DNA of 64,000 nt from Marinobacter shengliensis (GTDB lineage Bacteria; Pseudomonadota; Gammaproteobacteria; Pseudomonadales; Oleiphilaceae), in assembly GCF_003007715.1 (NCBI RefSeq), contig NZ_PXNO01000019.1:62001-126000 (forward strand), read 5' to 3'. Shown here piece after piece: positions 44,718-54,223 of this stretch (positions are counted from its first letter, which is position 1; each line of letters opens with the position of its first letter). The notes beneath the pieces are model-generated. The model was not told where the DNA came from. It worked only from the letters and a program-made list of their open reading frames with translations, and made no database searches. Made by a program: the position numbers and the translations under genes.

Positions 44718-44917
44718 GAGGGAACCTGGACGTCAGTTGACAGCGCAAAAGTCAACCAAAAAGCACGAAAAATAATCAATTTTTTCAGCACTTTTCCCCT
44801 TCAATCAGGTCCCCTCCGGCGGTATCATTACCGCCCTTCGGAGACTGAAGCGGTCATAATTTAACCAGCCGCTTCTATCCGAACCTTGCTTAACTCGCTG
44901 TGACACGGACTCAGATC
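44718..44917 (+). promoter_or_regulatory. dusB-fis leader region with hairpin
   Basis: About 200 bp with an AT-rich stretch (about 44755-44795) typical of a strong promoter area, then a perfect hairpin GGCGGTA-TCAT-TACCGCC (44818-44835). In Escherichia the dusB-fis promoter is under stringent and Fis control. No definite promoter elements can be fixed here. Confidence 0.45.
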
Positions 44918-45916
44918 ATGCTGCCGACGGCAAAAATCGGGCCGTATACCCTGCCCAACCCATTGATAGTTGCACCCATGGCCGGTGTAACCGATCGCCC
45001 CTTCCGGCAGCTTTGCCGGCGGATGGGAGCGGGCCTGGCAGTATCAGAAATGGTCATAGCAGACAGCAAACTTTGGCATACGCGCAAATCCCAGACTCGC
45101 CTGAACCATCAGGGCGAACCGGAACCCCGGTCCGTCCAGATTGCCGGTGGCGACCCGGACATGTTGGCCGATGCGGCGCGGCAGAATGCAGCCTTCGGGG
45201 CCCAGATTATCGATATCAACATGGGCTGCCCTGCCAAGAAGGTCTGCAACAAAGCGGCGGGTTCCGCCCTGATGAAAGATGAGAAACTGGTCAGGGCGAT
45301 ACTGGAAGCGGTGGCCAGCGCGGTGGACATTCCCGTCACCCTGAAAATGCGCACTGGCTGGGATCAGGACAACCGGAACGCACCGGTGATCGCGAGAATG
45401 GCCGAAGACGCGGGCATACAGGCCATCGCGGTACACGGTCGTACCCGTGCAGACAAATACAACGGCGACGCGGAATACGACACCATCGCAGAAGTGAAAG
45501 CCAGTGTTGGCATTCCAGTGTTTGCCAACGGCGACATTACCACGCCGGAGAAAGCCCGGCGGGTGTTGGAATACACTGGCGCAGATGGTCTGCTGATCGG
45601 CCGCGGTGCCCAGGGCCGGCCCTGGATCTTCCGGGAGATCCTGCACTATCTGACCACCGGAAAACACCTTCCGGAACCGCCTCTGGATGAGGTGGAGCAG
45701 ATTTTGTCGGAACACCTGGCAGAGCTACATGCCTTTTATGGCGAGAAAATGGGCGTGCGTATCGCCAGAAAACACGTGGGCTGGTATCTGCAGTCCCACG
45801 ATCAGAGCAAACAGTTCCGTAAACGCTTCAACGCCATCGACGATGCGCTGGAGCAAAAAGACAGCATCGAGCAGTATTTTTCAGGCTTACGAAATGGAGA
45901 GGTATTCGCAGCATGA
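44918..45916 (+). CDS. dusB: tRNA-dihydrouridine synthase DusB
   Basis: A 332-residue flavoenzyme reducing uridine in tRNA. Motifs are [40 protein letters not shown] with the catalytic Cys, and [16 protein letters not shown] at 44900 would add 6 residues; the ATG at 44918 fits homologues. It overlaps fis by 4 bp, the classical dusB-fis operon. Confidence 0.96.
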   Translation: MLPTAKIGPYTLPNPLIVAPMAGVTDRPFRQLCRRMGAGLAVSEMVIADSKLWHTRKSQTRLNHQGEPEPRSVQIAGGDPDMLADAARQNAAFGAQIIDINMGCPAKKVCNKAAGSALMKDEKLVRAILEAVASAVDIPVTLKMRTGWDQDNRNAPVIARMAEDAGIQAIAVHGRTRADKYNGDAEYDTIAEVKASVGIPVFANGDITTPEKARRVLEYTGADGLLIGRGAQGRPWIFREILHYLTTGKHLPEPPLDEVEQILSEHLAELHAFYGEKMGVRIARKHVGWYLQSHDQSKQFRKRFNAIDDALEQKDSIEQYFSGLRNGEVFAA

Positions 45917-46230
45917 CCGCTGAGACTTTGGCAAACGACACTCTGAGCACACCAGCAAACGATGATCTGCATCAGCTGCATACGGTGAATAACAGCGGCA
46001 ACAGCGTCACCCTGCGTGACAGCGTGGAAGTTGCTCTGAAGAACTACTTCGCGCAACTGGATGGCGCCCCCGTATCCGACGTTTACCAGCTGGTACTGTC
46101 GGAAGTGGAAGCCCCGCTGCTGGAGCAGGTGATGAAATACACCCGCAACAACCAGACCAAGGCTTCGACCATGCTCGGACTGAATCGCGGCACCCTGCGC
46201 AAGAAACTCAAGCAGTACGGTCTGCTATAA
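45913..46230 (+). CDS. fis: DNA-binding protein Fis
   Basis: A 105-residue nucleoid protein. The C-terminal helix-turn-helix ([20 protein letters not shown]) and the preceding [17 protein letters not shown] helix are nearly invariant in the family. The N-terminal about 30 residues are variable, as expected. Fis bends DNA and activates rRNA and tRNA promoters in fast growth. Confidence 0.97.
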   Translation: MTAETLANDTLSTPANDDLHQLHTVNNSGNSVTLRDSVEVALKNYFAQLDGAPVSDVYQLVLSEVEAPLLEQVMKYTRNNQTKASTMLGLNRGTLRKKLKQYGLL

Positions 46231-46245
46231 TCAGACTTGTCCCTG

Positions 46246-46277
46246 AAGGGCCTCCCGGATGCGTTCGCGAGGCCCTT
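46246..46277 (+). terminator. Intrinsic terminator after fis
   Basis: AAGGGCCTC / GAGGCCCTT stem with a 14-nt loop followed by a T-rich stretch (GTTCTTTA), about 16 bp after the fis stop. Confidence 0.7.
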
Positions 46278-46331
46278 GTTCTTTATATCCAGGCTATCCC
46301 CGGCTTATCTGAACAGCGAAGAAAGTGACCC

Positions 46332-47912
46332 ATGGCAAACCAGGCTAATACCCCCGTCCGTCGCGCCCTGATCAGCGTGAGTGATAAAACCGGCATCGTC
46401 GATTTCGGCCGTGCCCTGACTGAACGCGGCGTTGAGCTGCTCTCCACCGGCGGCACCTTCCGCCTGCTCAAGGAAAACAACGTAGCGGTCACCGAAGTGT
46501 CCGACTACACCGGTTTTCCTGAAATGATGGACGGCCGGGTCAAAACCCTGCATCCGAAGATCCACGGTGGCATTCTGGGCCGTCGCGGTACCGATGATGC
46601 CATCATGGGCGAGCACGGCATTAACCCCATCGACATGGTGGTGGTGAACCTGTACCCGTTTGAAGAAACCGTTGCCAACCCGGACTGCGATCTGGCCACC
46701 GCCATCGAGAACATCGACATTGGCGGTCCCACCATGGTCCGCGCCGCCGCCAAGAACCACAACGATGTGGCCATTGTGGTCAACGCCTCCGACTACGGCC
46801 GTGTACTGAAGGAACTCGACAGCAACGACGGCCAGCTGACCTACAGCACCCGCTTCGACCTGGCGGTAAAAGCCTTCGAACACACCGCCGGTTACGACGG
46901 AGCCATCGCCAACTACCTGGGCGGCCGCACCCCGGACAACGACAACGCCGACTTTCCCCGCACCTTCAATGCCCAGTTCGTGAAGGTTCAGGACATGCGT
47001 TACGGTGAAAACCCGCACCAGCGGGCCGCTTTCTATGCCGAGCGCAACCCGAAGGAAGCCTGTATTGCCACAGCCAAACAGCTGCAGGGCAAGGAGCTGA
47101 GCTACAACAACGTGGCCGACACAGACGCCGCCCTGGAGTGCGTCAAGCCCTTCGCCGACCCGGCCTGTGTGATCGTCAAGCACGCCAACCCCTGTGGTGT
47201 GGCCATCGGTGCCGATATTCTGCAGGCCTACGACCTGGCCTTTGCCACCGACCCCACCTCGGCGTTTGGAGGCATCATCGCCTTTAACCGGGAACTGGAC
47301 GCGGCCACCGCCAAAGCCATCGTGGATCGCCAGTTCGTGGAAGTGATCATCGCCCCGAGCGTGGCCGCCGAAGCGGTTGAGATTGTCGCCGCCAAGAAAA
47401 ACGTGCGCCTGCTGGCCTGCGGTGAGTTCGACGGCGAGCGCGCCCAAACCATGGACTACAAGCGCGTGACCGGTGGCCTGCTGGTGCAGGACCGTGACCT
47501 GGGCATGGTCGCCATGGAAGACGTGAAAGTCGTGACCGAGCGCCAGCCCTCCGAGCAGGAACTTAACGACCTGCTGTTCGCCTGGGAAGTGGCCAAGTAC
47601 GTGAAATCCAACGCCATCGTGTACGCCAAGGCCGGCCGCACCATCGGCGTAGGCGCGGGGCAGATGAGCCGCGTTTACAGCGCGAAGATTGCCGGCATCA
47701 AGGCAGCGGATGAAAACCTGGAAGTGAAGGGTTCCGTGATGGCCTCTGACGCGTTCTTCCCGTTCCGGGATGGCATCGACGCCGCTGCAGCGGCCGGCAT
47801 CACTGCCGTTATCCAGCCGGGCGGCTCCATGCGCGACCAGGAAGTGATTGACGCCGCCAACGAGCACGGCATCGCCATGGTCTTCACCGGCATGCGCCAT
47901 TTCCGTCACTGA
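46332..47912 (+). CDS. purH: Bifunctional AICAR formyltransferase / IMP cyclohydrolase
   Basis: A 526-residue enzyme for the last two steps of IMP synthesis. The N-terminal MGS-like cyclohydrolase domain shows [20 protein letters not shown] and [11 protein letters not shown]. The C-terminal formyltransferase domain has the catalytic Lys-His in [14 protein letters not shown]. Full family length. A 534-residue ORF on the opposite strand is a shadow of this gene. Confidence 0.97.
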   Translation: MANQANTPVRRALISVSDKTGIVDFGRALTERGVELLSTGGTFRLLKENNVAVTEVSDYTGFPEMMDGRVKTLHPKIHGGILGRRGTDDAIMGEHGINPIDMVVVNLYPFEETVANPDCDLATAIENIDIGGPTMVRAAAKNHNDVAIVVNASDYGRVLKELDSNDGQLTYSTRFDLAVKAFEHTAGYDGAIANYLGGRTPDNDNADFPRTFNAQFVKVQDMRYGENPHQRAAFYAERNPKEACIATAKQLQGKELSYNNVADTDAALECVKPFADPACVIVKHANPCGVAIGADILQAYDLAFATDPTSAFGGIIAFNRELDAATAKAIVDRQFVEVIIAPSVAAEAVEIVAAKKNVRLLACGEFDGERAQTMDYKRVTGGLLVQDRDLGMVAMEDVKVVTERQPSEQELNDLLFAWEVAKYVKSNAIVYAKAGRTIGVGAGQMSRVYSAKIAGIKAADENLEVKGSVMASDAFFPFRDGIDAAAAAGITAVIQPGGSMRDQEVIDAANEHGIAMVFTGMRHFRH

Positions 47913-47934
47913 TCAAAGAATTCAGGAGCAACAT

Positions 47935-49218
47935 ATGAACATTCTGGTTATTGGCAGTGGCGGGCGCGAACACGCCCTGGCCTGGAAAGCCGCGCAATCC
48001 CCGCTGGCAGATAAAGTCTTCGTAGCGCCCGGCAACGCCGGCACCGCCCGGGAGCCGAATCTGGAAAACGTCGACCTGGACGTGATGGACCTGGACGGCC
48101 TGGCGGATTTTGCCGAGCAGAATAGCGTGGGCCTGACCATCGTCGGCCCGGAAGCCCCGCTGGTAGCCGGCGTGGTGGACAAGTTTGAAGCCCGCGGCCT
48201 GCGCATCTTCGGCCCCAGCGCCGGCGCCGCCCAGCTGGAAGGTTCCAAGGCCTTCACCAAGGACTTCCTGGCCCGCCAGAAGATCCCGACCGCCGACTAC
48301 GCCAATTTCACTGATGTGGACGAAGCCCTCGCCTATGTACGTGAAAAAGGCGCACCGATTGTGGTCAAAGCCGACGGCCTGGCCGCCGGTAAAGGCGTGA
48401 TTGTCGCCATGACCCTGGCCGAAGCCGAAGATGCCATCCGCGACATGCTTGCGGGTAACGCCTTTGGCGATGCCGGCAGCCGCGTGGTGGTGGAAGAATT
48501 CCTCGACGGCGAAGAAGCCTCGTTCATCGTGATGGTCGACGGCAAAAACGTGCTGGCCATGGCCACTTCACAGGACCACAAACGAGTGGGCGATGGCGAC
48601 ACCGGCCCCAACACCGGCGGCATGGGCGCCTACTCCCCCGCCCCGGTGGTCACCCCGGATGTGCACCAGCGCATCATGGATGAGGTGATCTACCCCACCG
48701 TCAACGGCATGGCCGCTGAAGGCCACCCCTACAAGGGCTTCCTATACGCTGGTCTGATGATCGACACCAATGGCGCTCCCAAAGTGATCGAATTCAATTG
48801 CCGGTTCGGTGACCCGGAAACCCAGCCGATCATGCTGCGCATGAAGTCGGACTTGGTGGAACTGTGCCAGGCCGCCGTGGATGGCAAACTGGACCAGAGC
48901 GACTCCGAGTGGGACGAGCGCGCCTCTGTAGGCATTGTACTGGCTGCCGGTGGTTATCCCGCCGACTACAGCAAGGGCGATGTGATCTCCGGCCTGCCGG
49001 AAGGTGAAACAGAAGGTGAGAAAGTCTTCCACGCCGGTACCAAGCTGGATGGTGATAACGTGGTGACTGCCGGTGGCCGGGTTCTGTGCGCCACCGCTTT
49101 GGGCAACACCGTGACTGAGGCCCAGCAGCGGGCTTACCAGCTGGCGAAGAAAATTAGTTGGAACGGCATGTTCTATCGGAACGACATTGCCTACCGGGCC
49201 ATTGCCCGGGAACAGTAG
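47935..49218 (+). CDS. purD: Phosphoribosylamine-glycine ligase
   Basis: A 427-residue ATP-grasp ligase of purine synthesis. Motifs are NILVIGSGGREHALAWK, VVKADGLAAGKGVIVA, DGDTGPNTGGMGAYSPAPV and EFNCRFGDPETQPIML. The ATG at 47935 follows CAGGAG 22 bp after the purH stop, so both genes are co-transcribed. Confidence 0.97.
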   Translation: MNILVIGSGGREHALAWKAAQSPLADKVFVAPGNAGTAREPNLENVDLDVMDLDGLADFAEQNSVGLTIVGPEAPLVAGVVDKFEARGLRIFGPSAGAAQLEGSKAFTKDFLARQKIPTADYANFTDVDEALAYVREKGAPIVVKADGLAAGKGVIVAMTLAEAEDAIRDMLAGNAFGDAGSRVVVEEFLDGEEASFIVMVDGKNVLAMATSQDHKRVGDGDTGPNTGGMGAYSPAPVVTPDVHQRIMDEVIYPTVNGMAAEGHPYKGFLYAGLMIDTNGAPKVIEFNCRFGDPETQPIMLRMKSDLVELCQAAVDGKLDQSDSEWDERASVGIVLAAGGYPADYSKGDVISGLPEGETEGEKVFHAGTKLDGDNVVTAGGRVLCATALGNTVTEAQQRAYQLAKKISWNGMFYRNDIAYRAIAREQ

Positions 49219-49239
49219 AGCTGCCTGCTAGCGAGTCAC

Positions 49240-49264
49240 AACCCGGCCCCGCGCCGGGTTTTTT
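49240..49264 (+). terminator. Intrinsic terminator after purHD
   Basis: AACCCGGC-CCCGC-GCCGGGTT followed by a run of six T in all, 22 bp after the purD stop. Confidence 0.92.
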
Positions 49265-49311
49265 ATGGCCGAAAGCCAATAGTAAATTTAAATCTACATC
49301 ATAATAATTTC

Positions 49312-49340
49312 TTGTTGTTAACGCTTATCATTTGTATAGT
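49312..49340 (+). promoter_or_regulatory. Promoter with candidate Fur box before the TonB receptor
   Basis: TTGTTG (49312-49317) and TATAGT (49335-49340) are separated by exactly 17 bp. The spacer carries GTTAACGCTTATCATTTGT (49317-49335), which matches the 19-bp Fur consensus at about 12 positions. Binding would occlude the promoter under iron sufficiency. Confidence 0.55.
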
Positions 49341-49379
49341 TGCAACCCTTATTCAATAACACCTACACAGGATGCGATT

Positions 49380-51566
49380 ATGCAACAACGATTTACCCGC
49401 CGTTTTATCGTAGCCGCCATCATGGCCGCCTCCCTTCCTGCCGCTGCCCAGGAGCACACACTGAAGGAGCTGGTCATCATCGGTGACGAGACCTCAGCCG
49501 CCAGCCTGCCGGGCTCAGCCCATGTGGTGACAAACGAAGACCTGGAAACTATGAAGTACACCGACGTGCACCGAGTGGTAAAGCAAGTGCCTGGTGTTTA
49601 TCTGCTCGAAGAGGAAGGCTACGGCCTGCGTCCTAACATCGGTATTCGTGGCTCCGGTTCCGGCCGGTCCGGCAAGGTTACCCTGATGGAAGACGGCGTG
49701 CTGATGGCCCCTGCTCCCTACTCTGGCCCAGCCGCTTACTACTTCCCGTCCTTCGGCCGCATCAACGGCGTTGAAGTGCTGAAAGGACCAGACCTGCTCC
49801 GGTACGGCCCGGCCACCGTTGGCGGCGCCATTAACCTGCGCTCCACGCCAATTCCGACCACGACCGGCGGCCGGGTAACGGCGGAAGTTGCCGAAGATAA
49901 CGGCAAACGCATCCATGCCTGGTATGGCACCAACAGCGAACAAGCCGGCTGGCTGATCGAAACTCACCAGCATGAGAGCGACGGCTTCAAAGACATTCGC
50001 CAATCAGACCGCGAAGCCGGCTTCGACAAGCAGGATTACGTCGCCAAGCTCCGTCTGAACACCCGCGCAGATGCCGACATCTACCATCAGCTCGACCTGA
50101 AAGTGGATTACAGCGAAGAGCTGAGCCTGGAAACTTACCTCGGTCTGACCGACGCGGATTTCAACGCCAACCCGGACCAGCGCTACTTTGCCTCTGAACG
50201 GGATAACATGGATACCCAGCGCACCGGTTTCATGGCCCGGCACCTGGTGGATTTCAACAACGATGTAACCCTGACCACCACCGCCTACCGCAACGAATTC
50301 AAACGCAACTGGTACAAAGCTGCGGGGCTGAACTCCCTGATCAACGACGCCAATGGTGGTGACGCCCTGGCCCAGCAGCAGCTTCGCGGTGAGACAGACC
50401 TGGCCGGCATAGAGATCAAGAACAACGCACGTGAGTACGAATCACAGGGTATCGATTTTGTAGCAGATTGGGGTCTCAATCTGACAGGCATGCGCCACGA
50501 CCTCACCTTCGGCCTGCGCTACCACGAAGATGAAGTAGACCGCCTGCAGCCGGTAGACACCTTCGACCAGGTGATCGTGAACGGTCGCCCGGTTCTACAG
50601 TATGTCTCAACCACCTCCGGAAGCGGCATCAGCGGCAGCAACAATGCCATCGAAAAAGCCGAGGCCTGGAGTGCCTACATTGCCGACCGCGTTGAGGTTA
50701 ACGATCGCCTTACCGTCACCGGCCTGCTCAGGTACGAGGATATTGAAACCAGTCGTGTTCGCTATCAGCAAGAAGCCCGGACCGATGTGCAAGACCGCGC
50801 CTCAAACAGTACCGGTGAACTGCTACCTGGCCTGGGCGCAACCTACAAACTGGATGGCGGCGTAACCCTCCTGGCCGGTATTCATCGGGGCATGGCCCCG
50901 GCGGGCGCAGGCAGCACCGATGTTGAACCCGAACTCAGCACCAACTACGAGCTCGGCGCCCGGATTCAGCGTGGCGCCGGTCGCTACGAGCTGATCGGCT
51001 TCTACAGTGACTATGAAAACACGGTCCAGAACTGCTCCGTGGCCACCCCTTGCGCTGGCGGCCAGGACACTGGCTCGGTCAGTCAGGGTGAAGCCCGCAT
51101 TCAGGGTATTGAAGCCCTGGCAGGCTACGAGTTCGCTCTGACCAACGGCCTGTCGGTTCCGGTTGAAGCCACCTGGACCTACACCGATGCCGAGGTCACC
51201 AAAGACAGCGATTCCGGTACCGTTCTGAAGGGCGACAACCTTGTCTACCTGCCGGAGAACGTCCTGAACCTGCGCACCGGGCTGCGCGCCGGGGACCAGT
51301 GGGACGCCTACCTGAACGTGTCATACGTCGACGAGATGTGTATCGATAATACCTGCGATCGCAGCGGCACCGACAACACCTTCAGAAAGACCGAATCTCT
51401 CACTGTAGTTGATCTTTCCGGCAGCTACCGCGTTGCCGAAGGCGCCCGCGTCTTTGCCAAGCTCGATAATGTGTTCGATACCCAAAAAATCATCGCTCGC
51501 TCACCGGATGGCGCCCGGCCGAACCTGCCTCGCACCGCATCTGTGGGCGTTACCGTCGATTTCTGA
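49380..51566 (+). CDS. TonB-dependent outer-membrane receptor, FecA-like
   Basis: A 728-residue receptor. Signal peptide MQQRFTRRFIVAAIMAASLP (cleaved after AAA), TonB box near HTLKELVIIGDE, plug domain with RPNIGIRGSGSGRSGKVTLM and GVEVLKGPDLLRYGPATVGG, then a 22-strand-type barrel ending in a terminal Phe (TASVGVTVDF). The plug resembles ferric dicitrate receptors (FecA). There is no N-terminal signalling domain and no FecIR pair nearby, so regulation is probably by Fur alone. Substrate not proven. The ATG at 49380 follows ACAGGATGCG. Confidence 0.9.
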   Translation: MQQRFTRRFIVAAIMAASLPAAAQEHTLKELVIIGDETSAASLPGSAHVVTNEDLETMKYTDVHRVVKQVPGVYLLEEEGYGLRPNIGIRGSGSGRSGKVTLMEDGVLMAPAPYSGPAAYYFPSFGRINGVEVLKGPDLLRYGPATVGGAINLRSTPIPTTTGGRVTAEVAEDNGKRIHAWYGTNSEQAGWLIETHQHESDGFKDIRQSDREAGFDKQDYVAKLRLNTRADADIYHQLDLKVDYSEELSLETYLGLTDADFNANPDQRYFASERDNMDTQRTGFMARHLVDFNNDVTLTTTAYRNEFKRNWYKAAGLNSLINDANGGDALAQQQLRGETDLAGIEIKNNAREYESQGIDFVADWGLNLTGMRHDLTFGLRYHEDEVDRLQPVDTFDQVIVNGRPVLQYVSTTSGSGISGSNNAIEKAEAWSAYIADRVEVNDRLTVTGLLRYEDIETSRVRYQQEARTDVQDRASNSTGELLPGLGATYKLDGGVTLLAGIHRGMAPAGAGSTDVEPELSTNYELGARIQRGAGRYELIGFYSDYENTVQNCSVATPCAGGQDTGSVSQGEARIQGIEALAGYEFALTNGLSVPVEATWTYTDAEVTKDSDSGTVLKGDNLVYLPENVLNLRTGLRAGDQWDAYLNVSYVDEMCIDNTCDRSGTDNTFRKTESLTVVDLSGSYRVAEGARVFAKLDNVFDTQKIIARSPDGARPNLPRTASVGVTVDF

Positions 51567-51618
51567 TCGAAGTCTCCACGCAAAAGGCTGACGGACCAGC
51601 CTGACTCAGGAAAACTTC

Positions 51619-51644
51619 AGCCCGGCCATTGACCGGGCTTTTTT
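51619..51644 (+). terminator. Intrinsic terminator after the TonB receptor
   Basis: AGCCCGG-CCATTGA-CCGGGCT followed by TTTTT, 53 bp after the receptor stop. Confidence 0.88.
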
Positions 51645-51693
51645 CTGGGGTAGTGTTAGCGTTCACAACGACCACAATGAAAAGGAGTTCTCC

Positions 51694-52629
51694 GTGCCCC
51701 GAAACGCACTCAACCTTGCCCTGCTGCTTGTCACCACCCTTCTTGTCAGCGCCTGTTCCAAACAGGGCATCTACGACAGCGCCATCGGCTGGGAGCGTTC
51801 CAGCGCCGGCCTTGAGACAGCGGAAGTCACAGTCGGCGAGTTGGACATTGCCTATCTGCGCAGCAAAGAGGCTGTAGAAGGTGACACCCTGGTCCTGATA
51901 CACGGCTTCGGCGCCAACAAGGATAACTGGACGCGGCTGGCCAAGGAGTTCAAGGGCGAGTTCAACGTCTACGCCATCGACCTGCCCGGCCATGGCGACA
52001 GCAGCAAGCCTCTGGACATCGGCTACCGGTTTGAAGACCAGGTGAACTACCTGAACCAGATCCTGGCTGAACTCGGCGTAAAGCAGTTCCATATGATGGG
52101 CAACTCCATGGGGGGCGCGATCACCGCGCTCTACGCCGCCACCCATCCGGATCAGATTCAGACCGCAGTACTGTTCGATCCCGCCGGAATCTTTGAGTAT
52201 GAAAGCGAACTGGTAGATCGGGTGCTGGATGGTGACAACCCGCTGATCCCGACGAAGAAAGGTGATTTTGACAAGCTACTGGACTTCGCCCTGGAGAAGC
52301 GCCCGTTCGTGCCCTGGCCAATTTTCGATGTGATGGAGGAAAAGGCCATTGCGAATCAGGAAGTGAACCAAGTGATCTTTGCGGCCATTCGAGACACCGG
52401 CTTTGAACCAGATTTCCGCAACGCCATCACCCACATCGAAGCCCCGGTACTGGTGATCTGGGGCAAGCTGGACCGGGTAATCGACTACCGCAACGCCGAT
52501 GTGTTTGTGGAAGCCATCCCCAATGCCCGAAAAGTGCTTCTGGACGATATTGGCCATGCGCCCATGGTTGAAACACCTGCGGAATCTGCTCAGCTATTCC
52601 GGGACTTTCTGGCAGAAAGCGTCAAATAG
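51694..52629 (+). CDS. Alpha/beta-hydrolase lipoprotein
   Basis: A 311-residue hydrolase with a lipoprotein signal (LALLLVTTLLVSAC, lipobox LVSAC). HGFGANKDNW is the oxyanion region, GNSMGG the nucleophile elbow, LVIWGKLDRVID gives a catalytic acid and DIGHAPMVE the His. It is probably a membrane-anchored esterase or lipase in the periplasm. The GTG start at 51694 follows AAAGGAG at good spacing. Its 3' end overlaps the convergent EgtB-like gene by 8 bp. Confidence 0.88.
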   Translation: MPRNALNLALLLVTTLLVSACSKQGIYDSAIGWERSSAGLETAEVTVGELDIAYLRSKEAVEGDTLVLIHGFGANKDNWTRLAKEFKGEFNVYAIDLPGHGDSSKPLDIGYRFEDQVNYLNQILAELGVKQFHMMGNSMGGAITALYAATHPDQIQTAVLFDPAGIFEYESELVDRVLDGDNPLIPTKKGDFDKLLDFALEKRPFVPWPIFDVMEEKAIANQEVNQVIFAAIRDTGFEPDFRNAITHIEAPVLVIWGKLDRVIDYRNADVFVEAIPNARKVLLDDIGHAPMVETPAESAQLFRDFLAESVK

Positions 52630-53968
52630 CGCAGGTACGGAACCCGGTATACACATCACCGCGAAACGGCAGGTAAGCCTGCCGGTAAGTGCCACGAATC
52701 AGGTTGGTTGACGTGGCACAGCTGCCACCCTTGGTGACCTTATGGGTGGCAAACTGCAAGGTGGACATAAACGGGTACATGTCTACCTTGAAACCATCAT
52801 AGGGCAAGAAGTCGTTGGTGGTCCACTCCCACACCGCACCGATCATCTGCCGGCAACCAGACCGACTGTCCCCGGCGGGATAATCCCACACCGGATTCCG
52901 GGCCATGGTGCGGCTGTCCATATCCACCCTTGAACTATCCGGGGCTTCATTGCCCCAGGGATAACGGCGGAACGGTTCCCCGGGCTTGTTGCCCAGCGCC
53001 GCCACTTCCCACTCGTACTCCGTCGGCAACCGACGTCCCGCCCACTTGCAGTACGCCTCCGCTTCCCAATAGGTGACATGGGTAACCGGCGCATCCGGCT
53101 CCAGGGCCAGCCACTGGTCGAACACCCGCTCTTGCCAATGGCCGTCATGCCAGCGCCAGTACAACGGGTGCCGGGGCACATGCATCAGGGGCTCACCCAC
53201 ACCATGCACCAGGCTGACATCCTGCTCGGACTCCAGCCATTTCCTGCCCCCGAAAGACCACAACTCTGGCCGCTGGTAGCCGCAATCGTCCACAAACGCC
53301 TGAAACTCGCGGTTGCTCACCGGCGTACGACTGATGGCAAACGCCGGCAGTTCAATCTCGAAGCGGGGTTTCTCGGCATCGAAGGCAAAGTCGTCGGTTG
53401 CGTAGTGTTGAGACTCGCCGGGCATACCAATTACCCAGCGCCCGGCTGGGATTTCCGCATCACCCGCTATGGCCTCACCCGGTGCCGGCCGGTCGCCTTT
53501 GAAATCTGCAGGCGCCGGATACCCCACCGTCTGCCGGCACCAGATCAGCGACTCGATGTGCATGTTCTGGTGATAAATCGCGTAGCGGTAGAGATACAAC
53601 TCCCGCTCGGTCAACTCCCGGTTCTTGATGCGCTCTGCAACCCGATCGTAAATGGCATTGAAGTACGTGAGCGTTTCCTCACGGCCGGGAAACAAATCCC
53701 GGCGCCAGCGATCCGTGTGATCCACATGAAAGGAATCCCAGAGGTCGTCCATGGCAGGATTATAACTTAGCGTGCCATCCAGCAGGTTAAACACGAAGAC
53801 CTCATAGAAGAACGCAGAATGCCCCATTTCCCAGAGCGGAGGGTTCACACCGGGATGGTAGGGAACATCGAGTTGCTGCTCCGCCAGCGTGCGGATCAGT
53901 TGCTCCGTGCGGGATCTGGCTAACTCTAACTCTTCCAGCAGCTGAATCTTATTGTCCTCGGCAACCAT
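52622..53968 (-). CDS. EgtB-like sulfoxide synthase or SenA-type selenoneine synthase
   Basis: A 448-residue non-haem iron enzyme: DinB-like N-terminal domain with iron ligands His50, His133 and His137 (MGHSAFFYE and HQNMHIES), spaced as in EgtB, and a C-terminal formylglycine-enzyme-like domain (YCKWAGRRLPTEYEWEVAAL, GAVWEWTTNDFLPY, RGTYRQAYLPFRGDVYTGFR). EgtB adds sulfur to trimethylhistidine; the related SenA adds selenium. No egtD methyltransferase, senB or senC lies next to it, so it is an orphan and the substrate is open. The ATG at 53968 is preferred to TTG at 53983. Confidence 0.82.
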   Translation of the reverse strand: MVAEDNKIQLLEELELARSRTEQLIRTLAEQQLDVPYHPGVNPPLWEMGHSAFFYEVFVFNLLDGTLSYNPAMDDLWDSFHVDHTDRWRRDLFPGREETLTYFNAIYDRVAERIKNRELTERELYLYRYAIYHQNMHIESLIWCRQTVGYPAPADFKGDRPAPGEAIAGDAEIPAGRWVIGMPGESQHYATDDFAFDAEKPRFEIELPAFAISRTPVSNREFQAFVDDCGYQRPELWSFGGRKWLESEQDVSLVHGVGEPLMHVPRHPLYWRWHDGHWQERVFDQWLALEPDAPVTHVTYWEAEAYCKWAGRRLPTEYEWEVAALGNKPGEPFRRYPWGNEAPDSSRVDMDSRTMARNPVWDYPAGDSRSGCRQMIGAVWEWTTNDFLPYDGFKVDMYPFMSTLQFATHKVTKGGSCATSTNLIRGTYRQAYLPFRGDVYTGFRTCAI

Positions 53969-54011
53969 AAGCCCTAACTCCAAAGCGTCTCACTCCCAAA
54001 GTCTGGGAAGA

Positions 54012-54119
54012 CGTGTCGGGAAGGCCTGTCCAAAAATTTGCGGAGCCATGGATGGCGGAGCAGAAGCGCCACATGGATGTGCCGCAAGGAGCGTTTTTTG
54101 GACAGGCCTTCCCGACACG
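54012..54119. repeat. Long palindromic element, copy C (core type I, reverse orientation)
   Basis: The 25-bp arms at 54012-54036 and 54095-54119 are perfectly complementary. The core (54037-54094), read on the minus strand, matches copies A and B at all but about five positions, including both CATCCATG hairpins. The arm sequence (CGTGTCGGGAAGGCCTGTCC) is unique to this copy. It lies between the EgtB-like gene start and the RND pump terminator. Confidence 0.93.
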
Positions 54120-54148
54120 GCTTCGCACTCCAATGAAGGATAACAAAG

Positions 54149-54183
54149 AAAAAACCGCCGAGGTCGGAAACCCGCGGCGGTTT
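54149..54183 (-). terminator. Intrinsic terminator of the RND efflux operon
   Basis: On the minus strand AAACCGCCG / CGGCGGTTT forms a 9-bp stem followed by TTTCTTT, 41 bp beyond the pump stop codon. Confidence 0.85.
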
Positions 54184-54223
54184 AGTCGCTATCAATACGA
54201 TAGGCGCTGAAAATCAGGCCACC

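Noticed and set aside
46305-47909. 534-codon ORF on the minus strand
   Set aside because: It lies wholly antisense to purH, is low-complexity (Gly/His/Val-rich) and has no recognisable motif; it is a by-product of high third-position GC in purH.
28303-54119. Insertion sequence or simple intrinsic terminator as explanation of the palindromes
   Set aside because: There is no transposase ORF, no constant terminal repeats and no T-tract after the arms; arms differ between copies.
53952-54210. Short ORFs across palindrome copy C on both strands
   Set aside because: All are readings of the inverted repeat; none has a ribosome-binding site or a protein-like composition.
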